Made by a program: the position numbers and the translations under genes
Notes under the pieces: generated by a model
What the model was told of the DNA's origin: nothing
Databases searched by the model: none
What the model saw: only the letters and a program-made list of their open reading frames with translations
DNA from: a virus
IMG/VR virus record: IMGVR_UViG_3300037189_001796
Coordinates: 1 to 41,193 of that record
Strand: one strand, 5' to 3'
DNA: 41,193 nucleotides
Part shown: positions 14,249 through 21,120 of the stretch, piece by piece
Numbering within the stretch: position 1 is the first letter of the stretch
Layout: each line of letters begins with the position of its first letter

Positions 14249-14814
14249 ACCTAATCTTTGACCTAGAAACTGACGGTCTTTACGATGATGTTACCTGTAT
14301 CCACTGTATCTGCATCCATGACCTTGATGCTAAACAAACCATTGTCTTTAATGATACTGGTAGTGAGCAGCCTGTGGTTAAGGGTGTCCAGATGTTGGAA
14401 GATGCCAGTCATTTGATTGGTCATAACATCATCAGTTACGACATTCCTGTAGTACGTAAACTATTTCCTTGGTTCAATACAGATGCAACTCTTCTAGACA
14501 CCCTAGTCCTGTCACGTATCTATCACGCTGACCGGCTGGCTGAAGACCATCTACATAAACCAAAGAAGTGGCCCAATCTTCCATTGCAATTATTTGGCAG
14601 GCATTCACTTGAATCCTATGGCTACCGCCTAGGTGAATACAAGGGTTCCTTTGGTAAGACTACCGATTGGAAAGAGTGGAGCCAAGAGATGGAGGATTAC
14701 TGCTTGCAAGATGTGCAAGTTACAACAAAGTTATGGTACCACTTTCTTACAAAGATAAACTTAGAAAATCAAAAGAGCGGAACAAGAAAAACTTTGACGC
14801 CAACAAGTTGTTAG
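14245..14814 (+). CDS. DNA polymerase, 3'-5' exonuclease part (T7 gp5-like, split)
   Basis: 189 residues corresponding to the proofreading domain of T7 DNA polymerase. FDLETDG holds the metal-binding Asp6 and Glu8; LIGHNIISYDIPVVRK is the exo II-like segment; and DYCLQDVQVTTKLW carries the exo III Asp near 156. Homology ends at about YHFLTKI; the last 20 or so residues (LENQKSGTRKTL and beyond) are read from the inserted DNA. The polymerase domain resumes as a separate ORF at 15016 in the same frame. The HNH ORF overlaps this gene from 14733. The product probably assembles with the downstream subunit, or an unseen processing event joins them. Confidence 0.9.
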   Translation: MNLIFDLETDGLYDDVTCIHCICIHDLDAKQTIVFNDTGSEQPVVKGVQMLEDASHLIGHNIISYDIPVVRKLFPWFNTDATLLDTLVLSRIYHADRLAEDHLHKPKKWPNLPLQLFGRHSLESYGYRLGEYKGSFGKTTDWKEWSQEMEDYCLQDVQVTTKLWYHFLTKINLENQKSGTRKTLTPTSC

Positions 14815-15056
14815 TTGACGCGTTTAAGCTTGAGAAAGGTTGCGCCAAGTGTGGGTATAAGGATCACCCATCAGCATTAGATTTTAACCATTTAAATCCT
14901 GAGGATAAGTCAGCAGATGTTTCCACTCGTCTCCAACAGTGGTGCTGGGCTCGCTTAAAGCAGGAAATTGATAAATGTGAAATCTTGTGTGCCAACTGCC
15001 ACCGAATCTACAGCTATGAAAATCACTATACCCGATTGGGTACAACTGGAACATGA
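14733..15056 (+). CDS. HNH endonuclease inserted in the DNA polymerase gene
   Basis: A 107-residue protein in a third frame, starting at ATG 14733 within the exonuclease ORF and ending at TGA 15054-15056 within the polymerase ORF. It has a basic N-terminus (YKDKLRKSKERNKK), then an HNH domain with CAKCGYKDHPSALDFNHLNP and, further on, CEILCANCHRIYSYENH; two CxxC pairs bind structural zinc and the central His residues form the active site. Its small size fits phage homing endonucleases. The foreign segment between the homologous polymerase parts is only about 260 bp, too short for a group I intron with its own core. Confidence 0.88.
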   Translation: MVPLSYKDKLRKSKERNKKNFDANKLLVDAFKLEKGCAKCGYKDHPSALDFNHLNPEDKSADVSTRLQQWCWARLKQEIDKCEILCANCHRIYSYENHYTRLGTTGT

Positions 15057-16278
15057 CGTTGCAACCATTCTAACTGACCAAGAACTATATGGATGGAGCT
15101 TTGATGAAAGAGCTGCATGGGAACTTGAATCAACTCTCCGAAGAGAGCTTGAAACACTTACTCAATTACTTCGCGGAAGGCATCCTTACGTTGCAGGGTC
15201 ATCGTTTAATCCAAAGCGACCTAACAAGACACAGGGGTACTTCACAGGGTGTGAGTCAACACGGCTGAAGGAATTAAACCCTTCATCCCGCGATCACATC
15301 GCCTGGATCTTTCAAACATTTTATGACTGGACACCCACTGAATTCACAGACAAAGGCAAAGCATCAATCGACGAAACAGTCCTCAAGGAAATTGGAACCC
15401 CAATTGCCCTTCAGTTCTTCAGGGTACTTGAACTCACGAAACAGCTTGGACTCCTCAGTGAAGGTATCAATGGCTGGCTCAAACTTGTACGCGATGGTCG
15501 GATCCACCACAACTGTAGTGTCGCCACTGCCACGCACAGATGTGCCCACCGTAAGCCCAACCTTGCCCAAGTTCCAGCAGAACAAGAGTTCCGAAAGCTA
15601 TTCACCGCATCACCAGGACGACAAATGGTCGGGGCTGACCTTGCTGGGATTGAGCTGCGGATGCTTGCTCACTACTTGGCTCGTTTTGATGGGGGTCGTT
15701 ATGCCGACATCCTTCTCAACGACGACATCCACCAAGTCAATGCAGACAAGATTGGCATCTCCCGTAGGGCCGTAAAGACTGTTACTTATGCATTTCTGTA
15801 TGGAGCTGGTGATGAAAAGATTGGGTTATCCTTCGATCCCTTGCTTCCCAAGAACAAGGCAAGAAAAAGGGGTAAGGAGATTCGTCAAGCGTTTATGGAT
15901 GCTATCGACGGTCTGGAGACCCTAGTTACCAAGGTAAAAGAGAAGGCAGCTGGTGGGTACATCAATGCTATTGATGGTCGAAAGATCAGCGTAGATGGTA
16001 CCCATAAGGCTCTGAACTACTTACTGCAATCCAGTGCTGGTGTTATTGCCAAGCGTTGGATGGTAGAGGCTCACGAGACTATCCATTCAACAAAGATTAA
16101 TGCACGACAACTAGCATTCGTGCATGACGAATTGCAGTTTGAAACTAAATCTGAATATGTAGATGACCTTAAATTCGCATTGCTTCATGCAGCTAAGTCT
16201 GCTGGAGAGTATTACCAATGTAGGATCCCAATCGAAGCAGACGCTAAGTCTGGGATCAATTGGGCAGAAGTGCATTAA
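15016..16278 (+). CDS. DNA polymerase, polymerase part (family A, T7 gp5-like, split)
   Basis: 420 residues with the complete family A polymerase domain. Motif A is GADLAGIELRMLAHYLARFD near residue 207; motif B is RAVKTVTYAFLYGAGDEKIG near 250; motif C is FVHDELQFE near 370; and the C-terminus SGINWAEVH matches the T7 end. The chosen start is ATG 15016, directly at the point where similarity to the polymerase returns (IPDWVQLEHDVATIL). No other ATG in frame precedes the conserved region. With the 14245 ORF it makes about 600 residues against 704 in T7. The start lies inside the HNH ORF, so its translation probably depends on re-initiation. Confidence 0.93.
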   Translation: MKITIPDWVQLEHDVATILTDQELYGWSFDERAAWELESTLRRELETLTQLLRGRHPYVAGSSFNPKRPNKTQGYFTGCESTRLKELNPSSRDHIAWIFQTFYDWTPTEFTDKGKASIDETVLKEIGTPIALQFFRVLELTKQLGLLSEGINGWLKLVRDGRIHHNCSVATATHRCAHRKPNLAQVPAEQEFRKLFTASPGRQMVGADLAGIELRMLAHYLARFDGGRYADILLNDDIHQVNADKIGISRRAVKTVTYAFLYGAGDEKIGLSFDPLLPKNKARKRGKEIRQAFMDAIDGLETLVTKVKEKAAGGYINAIDGRKISVDGTHKALNYLLQSSAGVIAKRWMVEAHETIHSTKINARQLAFVHDELQFETKSEYVDDLKFALLHAAKSAGEYYQCRIPIEADAKSGINWAEVH

Positions 16279-16591
16279 GTGTTCAGAGGTCAAGCCTATC
16301 ACTTGTTTTGATCTTTACCAAACAGGTGGAGGTTTAAGAAATACATGCCGAATATGTCGTTCGGAAATGAGTAGATTACGCCATAGGCTACGTAAACTTA
16401 ACCCACCACCACTGGCTAGCTCTTGTCCAATCTGCCAAAAGCATACTGAGGTCTGGATCTTGGATCACTGCCACACAACTGATTCATTTCGTGGTTACAT
16501 CTGCGATAGATGCAACCGTGGCCTGGGATGCTTTGGTGATGATTACACAACACTTGAAAAAGCACTACACTATCTATCCACTAAACACTAA
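16187..16591 (+). CDS. Endonuclease VII-like HNH nuclease
   Basis: The C-terminal half shows the recombination endonuclease VII signature: CPICQKHTEVWILDHCHTTD then RGYICDRCNRGLGCFGDD, with two CxxC pairs and a DHCH catalytic centre. The N-terminal part has a further zinc-like cluster (CIKCSEVKP, then CRICR). The start is uncertain: ATG 16187 overlaps the polymerase by 92 nt; ATG 16163 gives 142 residues; the recognisable protein begins only at about 16260, with no good start codon there. T4 endo VII cleaves branched DNA; many phage relatives are homing enzymes, and this one abuts the polymerase gene. The stop overlaps the next ATG. Confidence 0.82.
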   Translation: MQLSLLESITNVGSQSKQTLSLGSIGQKCIKCSEVKPITCFDLYQTGGGLRNTCRICRSEMSRLRHRLRKLNPPPLASSCPICQKHTEVWILDHCHTTDSFRGYICDRCNRGLGCFGDDYTTLEKALHYLSTKH

Positions 16592-16725
16592 TGCCGGTCA
16601 AGTCTAAAACATCTCTAGGTCGGAAACCTTTCGAGTCTAAGGCCAAATACAAAACAACTAAACAGGGTAACGGTCTACGTTCCAAACCCTCACATGGTCG
16701 CAAACTAAAGCGGGGTCAAGGATGA
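16591..16725 (+). CDS. Small very basic protein, 44 aa
   Basis: ATG 16591 overlaps the preceding stop (TAATG), and TGA 16723-16725 overlaps the exonuclease start (ATGA). The peptide MPVKSKTSLGRKPFESKAKY continues with KQGNGLRSKPSHGRKLKRG and is almost entirely Lys, Arg, Ser, Gly. It probably binds nucleic acid, judged from charge only. Coupling at both ends and exact filling of the gap support it as real. Confidence 0.6.
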   Translation: MPVKSKTSLGRKPFESKAKYKTTKQGNGLRSKPSHGRKLKRGQG

Positions 16726-17492
16726 GCTTGCTTATAGATGCAGACTTCATTGTCTACAAATGCTGCGCTTCAACTGAAACAGAGATTGACTACGGAGAGG
16801 ACCTAATTGTCGTCACTTCAAGCTTCACAGACGCCTACGACTTTGTGCAACGAGAGTTGTTCAAGATCGCACGTGACGTTGGAGTTTACGATGATACTAT
16901 TCTTTTCTTTAGCGATAGCGTTAACTTCAGGAAGGATATTGACCCTGATTACAAAGGCCATAGGAATCGTAAGAAACCTTGCGGCTATAAAAGGGTCATC
17001 AATGCGTTAAAAGCTGACTATCCAGTGCAGCAAATGCCGACTCTTGAGGCTGATGATGCGATGGGTATCTGGGCTACTAAAGAGTCTGGTCATATCATCT
17101 GCTCCCCTGATAAGGATATGAGACAGATCCCTGGTGACTTGTATGACATGTCTACGGGGGTTGTCACAATCACCAATCAGGAAGGCTTCAACTGGCACCT
17201 AATCCAAACAATGGCAGGTGACCAGACAGATGGTTATGCCGGTGTACCTGGTATTGGTATCAAGAGAGCCGTAGCACTGCTTGACGCTGAAGGCTATACG
17301 TGGAACACAGTCCTTCAAGCCTTTCTTGATAAGGGTCTTACTGAAGAAGATGCTCTTCGGAATGCCCGACTAGCAAAAATTCTTCAGAACGATGACTATG
17401 ACCACGAACTACAGCAACCAAAGCTTTGGACCCCCACCGCCTCCAGTGTTGGAGTTGACGGTGGAACAACAGTTCAAGCTCAGACAGATTGA
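16722..17492 (+). CDS. 5'-3' exonuclease (T7 gp6-like)
   Basis: A 256-residue FEN/gp6-type exonuclease that removes RNA primers and degrades host DNA. Visible features are the N-terminal Asp motif LLIDADFIVYK, HRNRKKPCGYKR, the acidic cluster LEADDAMG near residue 107, SPDKDMRQIPG near 130 and the helix-hairpin region GDQTDGYAGVPGIGIKRA near 168. Length and order after the polymerase match T7 gp6. The start is ATG 16722 overlapping the small basic gene. The last 100 nt overlap the next ORF. Confidence 0.94.
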   Translation: MSLLIDADFIVYKCCASTETEIDYGEDLIVVTSSFTDAYDFVQRELFKIARDVGVYDDTILFFSDSVNFRKDIDPDYKGHRNRKKPCGYKRVINALKADYPVQQMPTLEADDAMGIWATKESGHIICSPDKDMRQIPGDLYDMSTGVVTITNQEGFNWHLIQTMAGDQTDGYAGVPGIGIKRAVALLDAEGYTWNTVLQAFLDKGLTEEDALRNARLAKILQNDDYDHELQQPKLWTPTASSVGVDGGTTVQAQTD

Positions 17493-17688
17493 AGACGCAC
17501 TACGTAACCCTGCAAGCAAAAAGGAAGACATCATCACTGTCTTCCTAGCGCTACAACGCCAGTCTTATGTACTGGGAAATAACATGAGCAATCTTATTAA
17601 ACAATGGCCGCTACCAACATTACGGGACCAAGCTACTACAAGCGTGGACAAATCCAAGTTTGGGATTTCATCAGAGACCAAGGGTTGA
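17392..17688 (+). CDS. Hypothetical protein overlapping exonuclease, 98 aa
   Basis: ATG 17392 (or 17398) begins MTMTTNYSNQSFGPPPPP, followed by a conserved-looking helical part (EQQFKLRQIEDALRNPASKK, EDIITVFLALQRQSYVLGNN). I recall related sequences in cyanophages at the same place, of unknown function. It overlaps the exonuclease by 101 nt and the next gene by 85 nt; residues after about 70 look less protein-like and may be read through by chance. Such deep overlaps on both sides are unusual even in this compact genome. Confidence 0.65.
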   Translation: MTMTTNYSNQSFGPPPPPVLELTVEQQFKLRQIEDALRNPASKKEDIITVFLALQRQSYVLGNNMSNLIKQWPLPTLRDQATTSVDKSKFGISSETKG

Positions 17689-17921
17689 ACTTCCACCTTG
17701 GTAATGCCATCAAGTATGTCTGCCGTGCTGGCTACAAAGAAGATCGCATTGCTGATCTAACCAAAGCAATTCATTACCTACAGAATGAACTCGAACATGA
17801 AATCCTCTTCAAAAAGCAAGTCGAAACTGAGCGAACAAGCCCAGGAGTTCAGGACCGCTTTCCGGGTGAGCAACAGTACAACGCCAGCTTCACGGACTAC
17901 GCAACGGACCTTGATCGTTGA
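17604..17921 (+). CDS. DUF3310 protein (T7 gp1.7-like domain)
   Basis: 105 residues. The first 60 show the DUF3310 pattern: GPSYYKRGQIQVWDFIRDQG, then NFHLGNAIKYVCRAG and DLTKAIHYLQNELEH. In T7 this domain occurs in gp1.7, a nucleotide kinase, so a nucleotide-metabolism role is plausible and fits the MazG and reductase genes that follow; the enzyme activity is not visible in the sequence. The C-terminal 45 residues overlap the MazG-like frame and look weakly constrained. Confidence 0.8.
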   Translation: MAATNITGPSYYKRGQIQVWDFIRDQGLNFHLGNAIKYVCRAGYKEDRIADLTKAIHYLQNELEHEILFKKQVETERTSPGVQDRFPGEQQYNASFTDYATDLDR

Positions 17922-18192
17922 GGAGTTTAAGGAGTTCCTAGAGGCTGAAAACTTTCTATTTCGTAATGGGAAGGTATTTCACGAAGAAGCCTTGAAGGAG
18001 TTGGCTGACCTTGTATATGTCTGCTATCAATACGCTACCAATCTTGGTTGGGACTTGGATGAGGCACTGGACCGTGTACATAAATCCAATATGTCCAAAC
18101 TTGATGAAGATGGTAAACCTATCTATCGAGCTGATGGCAAGGTCCTGAAGGGCCCCAATTACAAACCACCTACACTTTCTGACCTAGTTTAA
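17785..18192 (+). CDS. mazG: MazG-like nucleotide pyrophosphohydrolase
   Basis: 135 residues of the all-alpha NTP pyrophosphohydrolase superfamily. The metal site is formed by EEFKEFLEAE and, one helix later, EALKELADLVYV (the ExxE and ExxD pattern). The end (KSNMSKLDEDGKPIYRADGK and GPNYKPPTLSDL) is typical of the phage MazG-like group. It hydrolyses nucleoside triphosphates; in cyanophages a role in ppGpp or dNTP pool control has been proposed. ATG 17785 overlaps the DUF3310 gene by 137 nt; the conserved part starts only at about SEQAQEF. The stop overlaps the reductase ATG by one base. Confidence 0.87.
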   Translation: MNSNMKSSSKSKSKLSEQAQEFRTAFRVSNSTTPASRTTQRTLIVEEFKEFLEAENFLFRNGKVFHEEALKELADLVYVCYQYATNLGWDLDEALDRVHKSNMSKLDEDGKPIYRADGKVLKGPNYKPPTLSDLV

Positions 18193-19583
18193 TGTCTGCA
18201 CCACAAAAACAACTTATTGCCCGTACCGGTCGGGTTCAATCTTGGATTGATGATCCCACTTCACGTCTCCCGGTCTCCTGCACAGTGTTTGTTGTGGAAG
18301 ATGAGATGGAAGGGCCTAATGGTATTGAGGCCAGCTGGCGGTTTGCTAGTCACGCCTTACGTTTTGGTGCTGGCTGTGCCATTCACCTATCCAAGCTTCG
18401 TGCAAAGGGTCTTGAAAATGGTAAGGGTCTTGTGGCTTCCGGTCCTGTCTCCTTTGCCAAGATCTACTCAACACTAAATGAGATCCTCCGTCGTGGGGGA
18501 CACTACAAGAATGGAGCTATTGTATGTCATCTCGATATCAATCATCCTGATATTATTGAGTTTGTCAATGCTAACCGTGCTGATCTGCCTTGGGTTAAAC
18601 GCTGCGTCAATCTTACGACTCATAAGTGGCGTGAAGCTACCAACCAAGTAAAAACGGCAGTCCTTGCCGCAATTGCAAGGGGGGACGTATGGCTAAACAA
18701 ATCAAAGGTAGACAAAGATGGAAACCGAATCTACGGAAACGTATGCCTTGAAGTATACCTGCCCTCACGAGGCACTTGCTTGCTTCAACACGTCAATCTT
18801 GGTGCCTGTGACATCGAAGACATCGAACCAGCTTTTGTTGCTGGTATGTCCGAGTTGTGTGTACTCCATACGAAAACAGGTGTCGGTGAATCGGGGGAGT
18901 ACCTAAGCCCTGAGGTTGACCGCCAGGTTGGTCTGGGGATGCTTGGTCTTGCCAACCTATTGGCACGGCATGGTGTGACCTATGAAGCCTTTGGAGAAGC
19001 CCTTGAGGATCTCCGGGGCAATGAACCGTATGAACAAACCGGAGCCCATATCATTGCTCTTAAACTACAACGTGGAATTGAAGCTGCTGCACAGGTGGCT
19101 TCTTATAACGGGATGGTACGTGCATTTGCAATCGCTCCTACCGCTTCATGTTCGTACCGCTATACCGACGCACTGGGCTTCACAACAACACCAGAAATTG
19201 CTCCCCCGATCTCTAGGCAAGTGGACCGCGATAGCGCCACTTTTGGGGTACAGTCTTTCGACTACGGCAATGTGGAGATTTCCAGTAAGGTAGGTTGGAA
19301 AAACTATAAGAGGGTTGCTGATGGCATCCTTCGTCTGCTGGACAGCACTGGGCTGCTCCACGGTTACAGCTTTAATAGTTGGTCCGATGTGGTCACCTAT
19401 GACGAAGCGTTTATTGAAGAATGGCTTGCTTCACCGCAGACCAGTCTTTACTATTCTCTCCAAGTTATGGGTGATACTCAGGATAAATCAGACGCTTATG
19501 CTGCGCTGAGGGATGCTGATATTGACTCGTACTTGGAGGACATCTTGAATGAATCTCCAATTACTTGTGATTGCGGCGAATGA
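18192..19583 (+). CDS. nrdA-like: Ribonucleotide reductase large (alpha) subunit
   Basis: Converts ribonucleotides to deoxyribonucleotides. The 463-residue protein is compact. The active site is visible: Cys30 in LPVSCTVFV, the N-x-C-x-E loop as NVCLEVYLPSRGTCLLQHVN with the thiyl-radical Cys, the conserved Asn and Glu and the second redox Cys, then NLGACDIEDIEP. The C-terminus ends CDCGE, a swinging CxC pair. No N-terminal ATP cone is present. Cyanopodovirus enzymes of this kind were once listed as class II and later reassigned to class I; the R2-like gene at 20014 supports class I here. It is translated right after mazG (1-nt overlap). Confidence 0.92.
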   Translation: MSAPQKQLIARTGRVQSWIDDPTSRLPVSCTVFVVEDEMEGPNGIEASWRFASHALRFGAGCAIHLSKLRAKGLENGKGLVASGPVSFAKIYSTLNEILRRGGHYKNGAIVCHLDINHPDIIEFVNANRADLPWVKRCVNLTTHKWREATNQVKTAVLAAIARGDVWLNKSKVDKDGNRIYGNVCLEVYLPSRGTCLLQHVNLGACDIEDIEPAFVAGMSELCVLHTKTGVGESGEYLSPEVDRQVGLGMLGLANLLARHGVTYEAFGEALEDLRGNEPYEQTGAHIIALKLQRGIEAAAQVASYNGMVRAFAIAPTASCSYRYTDALGFTTTPEIAPPISRQVDRDSATFGVQSFDYGNVEISSKVGWKNYKRVADGILRLLDSTGLLHGYSFNSWSDVVTYDEAFIEEWLASPQTSLYYSLQVMGDTQDKSDAYAALRDADIDSYLEDILNESPITCDCGE

Positions 19584-20017
19584 ACCCCCTAAGGAAACTC
19601 CTTAATGCGCTAAAAATAGAAAAAAAGCCTAAACCTCTTGATTACTATGGTCCTGGTTACTCCAGTGAACCTCAACCGTCGTTACCTGGCTACCCAGCTG
19701 GGCTTCAACCGGTTGTCCCTGGCAATCTAAAACTGATTGGTAGACCAAAAGTTTCTGATGGTAACAAGACAGCCACAGTACGTTCAAGCGGTAGGTTTGA
19801 TGATCGTGACGGCTTAGAGACAGTATTCCCCACCGTTGTAGGTGGAAAGTTAGTAAGTGAAGAGCAGGGTTGGAAACATTATCTGAAGACTGGAGAGCAT
19901 ATGGGCAAGTATGCCAACTGGCAAATAGGTCAGCAGGCTGGTCAACAAATCCATCTGGAAGAAGAACGTCGCCTCAACCAAGATATCAAAAAGAAACTCA
20001 AGTCTTCAGGAAAATGA
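19580..20017 (+). CDS. Phage protein with PGNL/TGxHLGxF-type domain, 145 aa
   Basis: ATG 19580 overlaps the reductase stop (ATGA). After a basic Pro-rich start comes a domain I know from many phage virion-associated proteins: VPGNLKLIGRPKVSDGN, TATVRSSGRF, LETVFPTVVGGKLVSEEQGW and HYLKTGEHMGKY. Its biochemical role is unknown. The end is charged and helical. Its placement between the two reductase subunits is odd, since similar domains are usually in structural genes. The stop overlaps the R2-like gene. Confidence 0.75.
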   Translation: MNPLRKLLNALKIEKKPKPLDYYGPGYSSEPQPSLPGYPAGLQPVVPGNLKLIGRPKVSDGNKTATVRSSGRFDDRDGLETVFPTVVGGKLVSEEQGWKHYLKTGEHMGKYANWQIGQQAGQQIHLEEERRLNQDIKKKLKSSGK

Positions 20018-20724
20018 ACCCTTATCAAAAACTACAAAATAGAAAGCGTAAATGGACTCCTGTGCAAACCACAGCAGGTCCTGTGGTTGAGGGTGCAGAG
20101 GAGACAATCTTCCGTGCCCTGGCCATGCGTCATATGGAACTCCCAGTGGGTGACTTTATCAAAGACTCATTAGATGAAATTCCAGACCTATCGCGGGACC
20201 TACTGCGATCCAATATCAAAGACGAAGAAAACCACGATGTGGCTCTCACTTACATCACCAACGCTCTTGGGGTGGATGAAAAGGCTGAGGCCGAAGGGCT
20301 CCGACTTAGGGATGCTTGGACGGCGCATCCAGATCACACTGTCCTCAAAGCCATGGTTGCTGAAAGGGCAATCTTCTTTGTACTATTGCCCTTCTTCAGA
20401 TTTAATGGTGACGCTGGTCTACGAACGGTAAGTGCTGATATTAGTCGTGATGAACAAATCCACGTTGCCGCTAATTCTTTGGTCTGCCGTGAGTTGGGCC
20501 TTGTGGTCTCTCCAAGTCTTGACAAACTAAGGAAAGCAACAATCAATTGGGTGATGCAACCATTGGGTAAGTCATCTAACAAATATCTTGATAAAAAATT
20601 TTGGCTGGATACCAGTGATTCGTTGATGTATTCAGGAAAAGCCGAAGGGCTTCTTGAGACACAGCGAGCACGTATGCCAGCATTCTTTGAACATGCAAAC
20701 CCCAATCTCCCTCAGTACGCTTAA
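20014..20724 (+). CDS. nrdB-like: Ribonucleotide reductase small (beta, R2-like) subunit, divergent
   Basis: A ferritin-like helical protein of 236 residues, shorter than usual R2 (about 320-375). ATG 20014 overlaps the previous stop (ATGA) and is preferred to a longer frame. Metal ligands can be placed: Glu71 and His74 in KDEENHDVAL, Glu117 in AERAIFFVLLPFF, Glu147 and His150 in ISRDEQIHVAAN; the first carboxylate is probably Glu30 or Glu42. The position of the radical Tyr, four residues after His74, holds Leu78; Tyr80 is two residues further. A tyrosine-independent metal cofactor, as in other Tyr-lacking class I subunits, is therefore likely. It probably partners the alpha subunit at 18192. 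Confidence 0.85.
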   Translation: MNPYQKLQNRKRKWTPVQTTAGPVVEGAEETIFRALAMRHMELPVGDFIKDSLDEIPDLSRDLLRSNIKDEENHDVALTYITNALGVDEKAEAEGLRLRDAWTAHPDHTVLKAMVAERAIFFVLLPFFRFNGDAGLRTVSADISRDEQIHVAANSLVCRELGLVVSPSLDKLRKATINWVMQPLGKSSNKYLDKKFWLDTSDSLMYSGKAEGLLETQRARMPAFFEHANPNLPQYA

Positions 20725-20881
20725 GCTTCATGCAGAGCGTGTTGAGGAGTTAGTTAAAGAGTTGGATGACTTGTTCCCAGCTTTTGTAGCTACACCTCAT
20801 GACGCTTATGAAACGATCATGTTTCGTTCGGGTCAACGCTCCGTAGTGGAGTGGATAAAACAACGTATCAGTGAAGACTAA
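20693..20881 (+). CDS. Conserved cyanophage-type small protein, 62 aa
   Basis: ATG 20693 overlaps the R2-like gene by 32 nt; TAA 20879-20881 overlaps the next ATG by one base. The sequence LKLHAERVEELVKELDDLFP followed by DAYETIMFRSGQRSVVEWI is well-formed helical protein and resembles small ORFs I recall after the reductase in cyanopodoviruses. No function known. ATG 20654 in frame is a longer but less likely start. Confidence 0.7.
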   Translation: MQTPISLSTLKLHAERVEELVKELDDLFPAFVATPHDAYETIMFRSGQRSVVEWIKQRISED

Positions 20882-21120
20882 TGTGTTTCAATAGCCCCAA
20901 AGCTCCACCCCCGCCTCCTCCTCTTACGCCTGCACCTCCTGCACCTCCTAAGCCTGACGCTCCTGCCCCAGCACCTGCACCTTTGCAACCTGTTGGTGCT
21001 GAGCCCACACTGAAGACTAAGCAGAGCAAGCGTGAGCAACAAGGCAGCCTAAGTAAAGGTGCCTCACAATTAAAGATTGGTCTTAATACAGGTACCTCCG
21101 GTGGAGGTCTGAACCTGTGA
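20881..21120 (+). CDS. Proline-rich virion-type protein, 79 aa
   Basis: First gene of the head module, ending at the portal start. MCFNSPKAPPPPPPLTPAPP begins a long proline tract; the C-terminus SQLKIGLNTGTSGGGLNL resembles the short Gly-rich ends of small proteins encoded next to portals in T7-like phages (T7 gp7.3 position, a virion protein needed for adsorption). A role as virion or tail-assembly component is inferred from position and composition only. The stop overlaps the GTG start of the portal gene. Confidence 0.7.
   Translation: MCFNSPKAPPPPPPLTPAPPAPPKPDAPAPAPAPLQPVGAEPTLKTKQSKREQQGSLSKGASQLKIGLNTGTSGGGLNL

Noticed and set aside
14757-15015. Group I intron in the DNA polymerase gene
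   Set aside because: The foreign segment is only about 260 bp and nearly all of it codes for the HNH protein, leaving no room for a catalytic intron core; no P7/G-site pattern was seen.
19870-20013. Upstream extension of the R2-like gene
   Set aside because: The residues are an out-of-frame reading of the preceding gene, and the ATGA overlap at 20014 gives a natural start.
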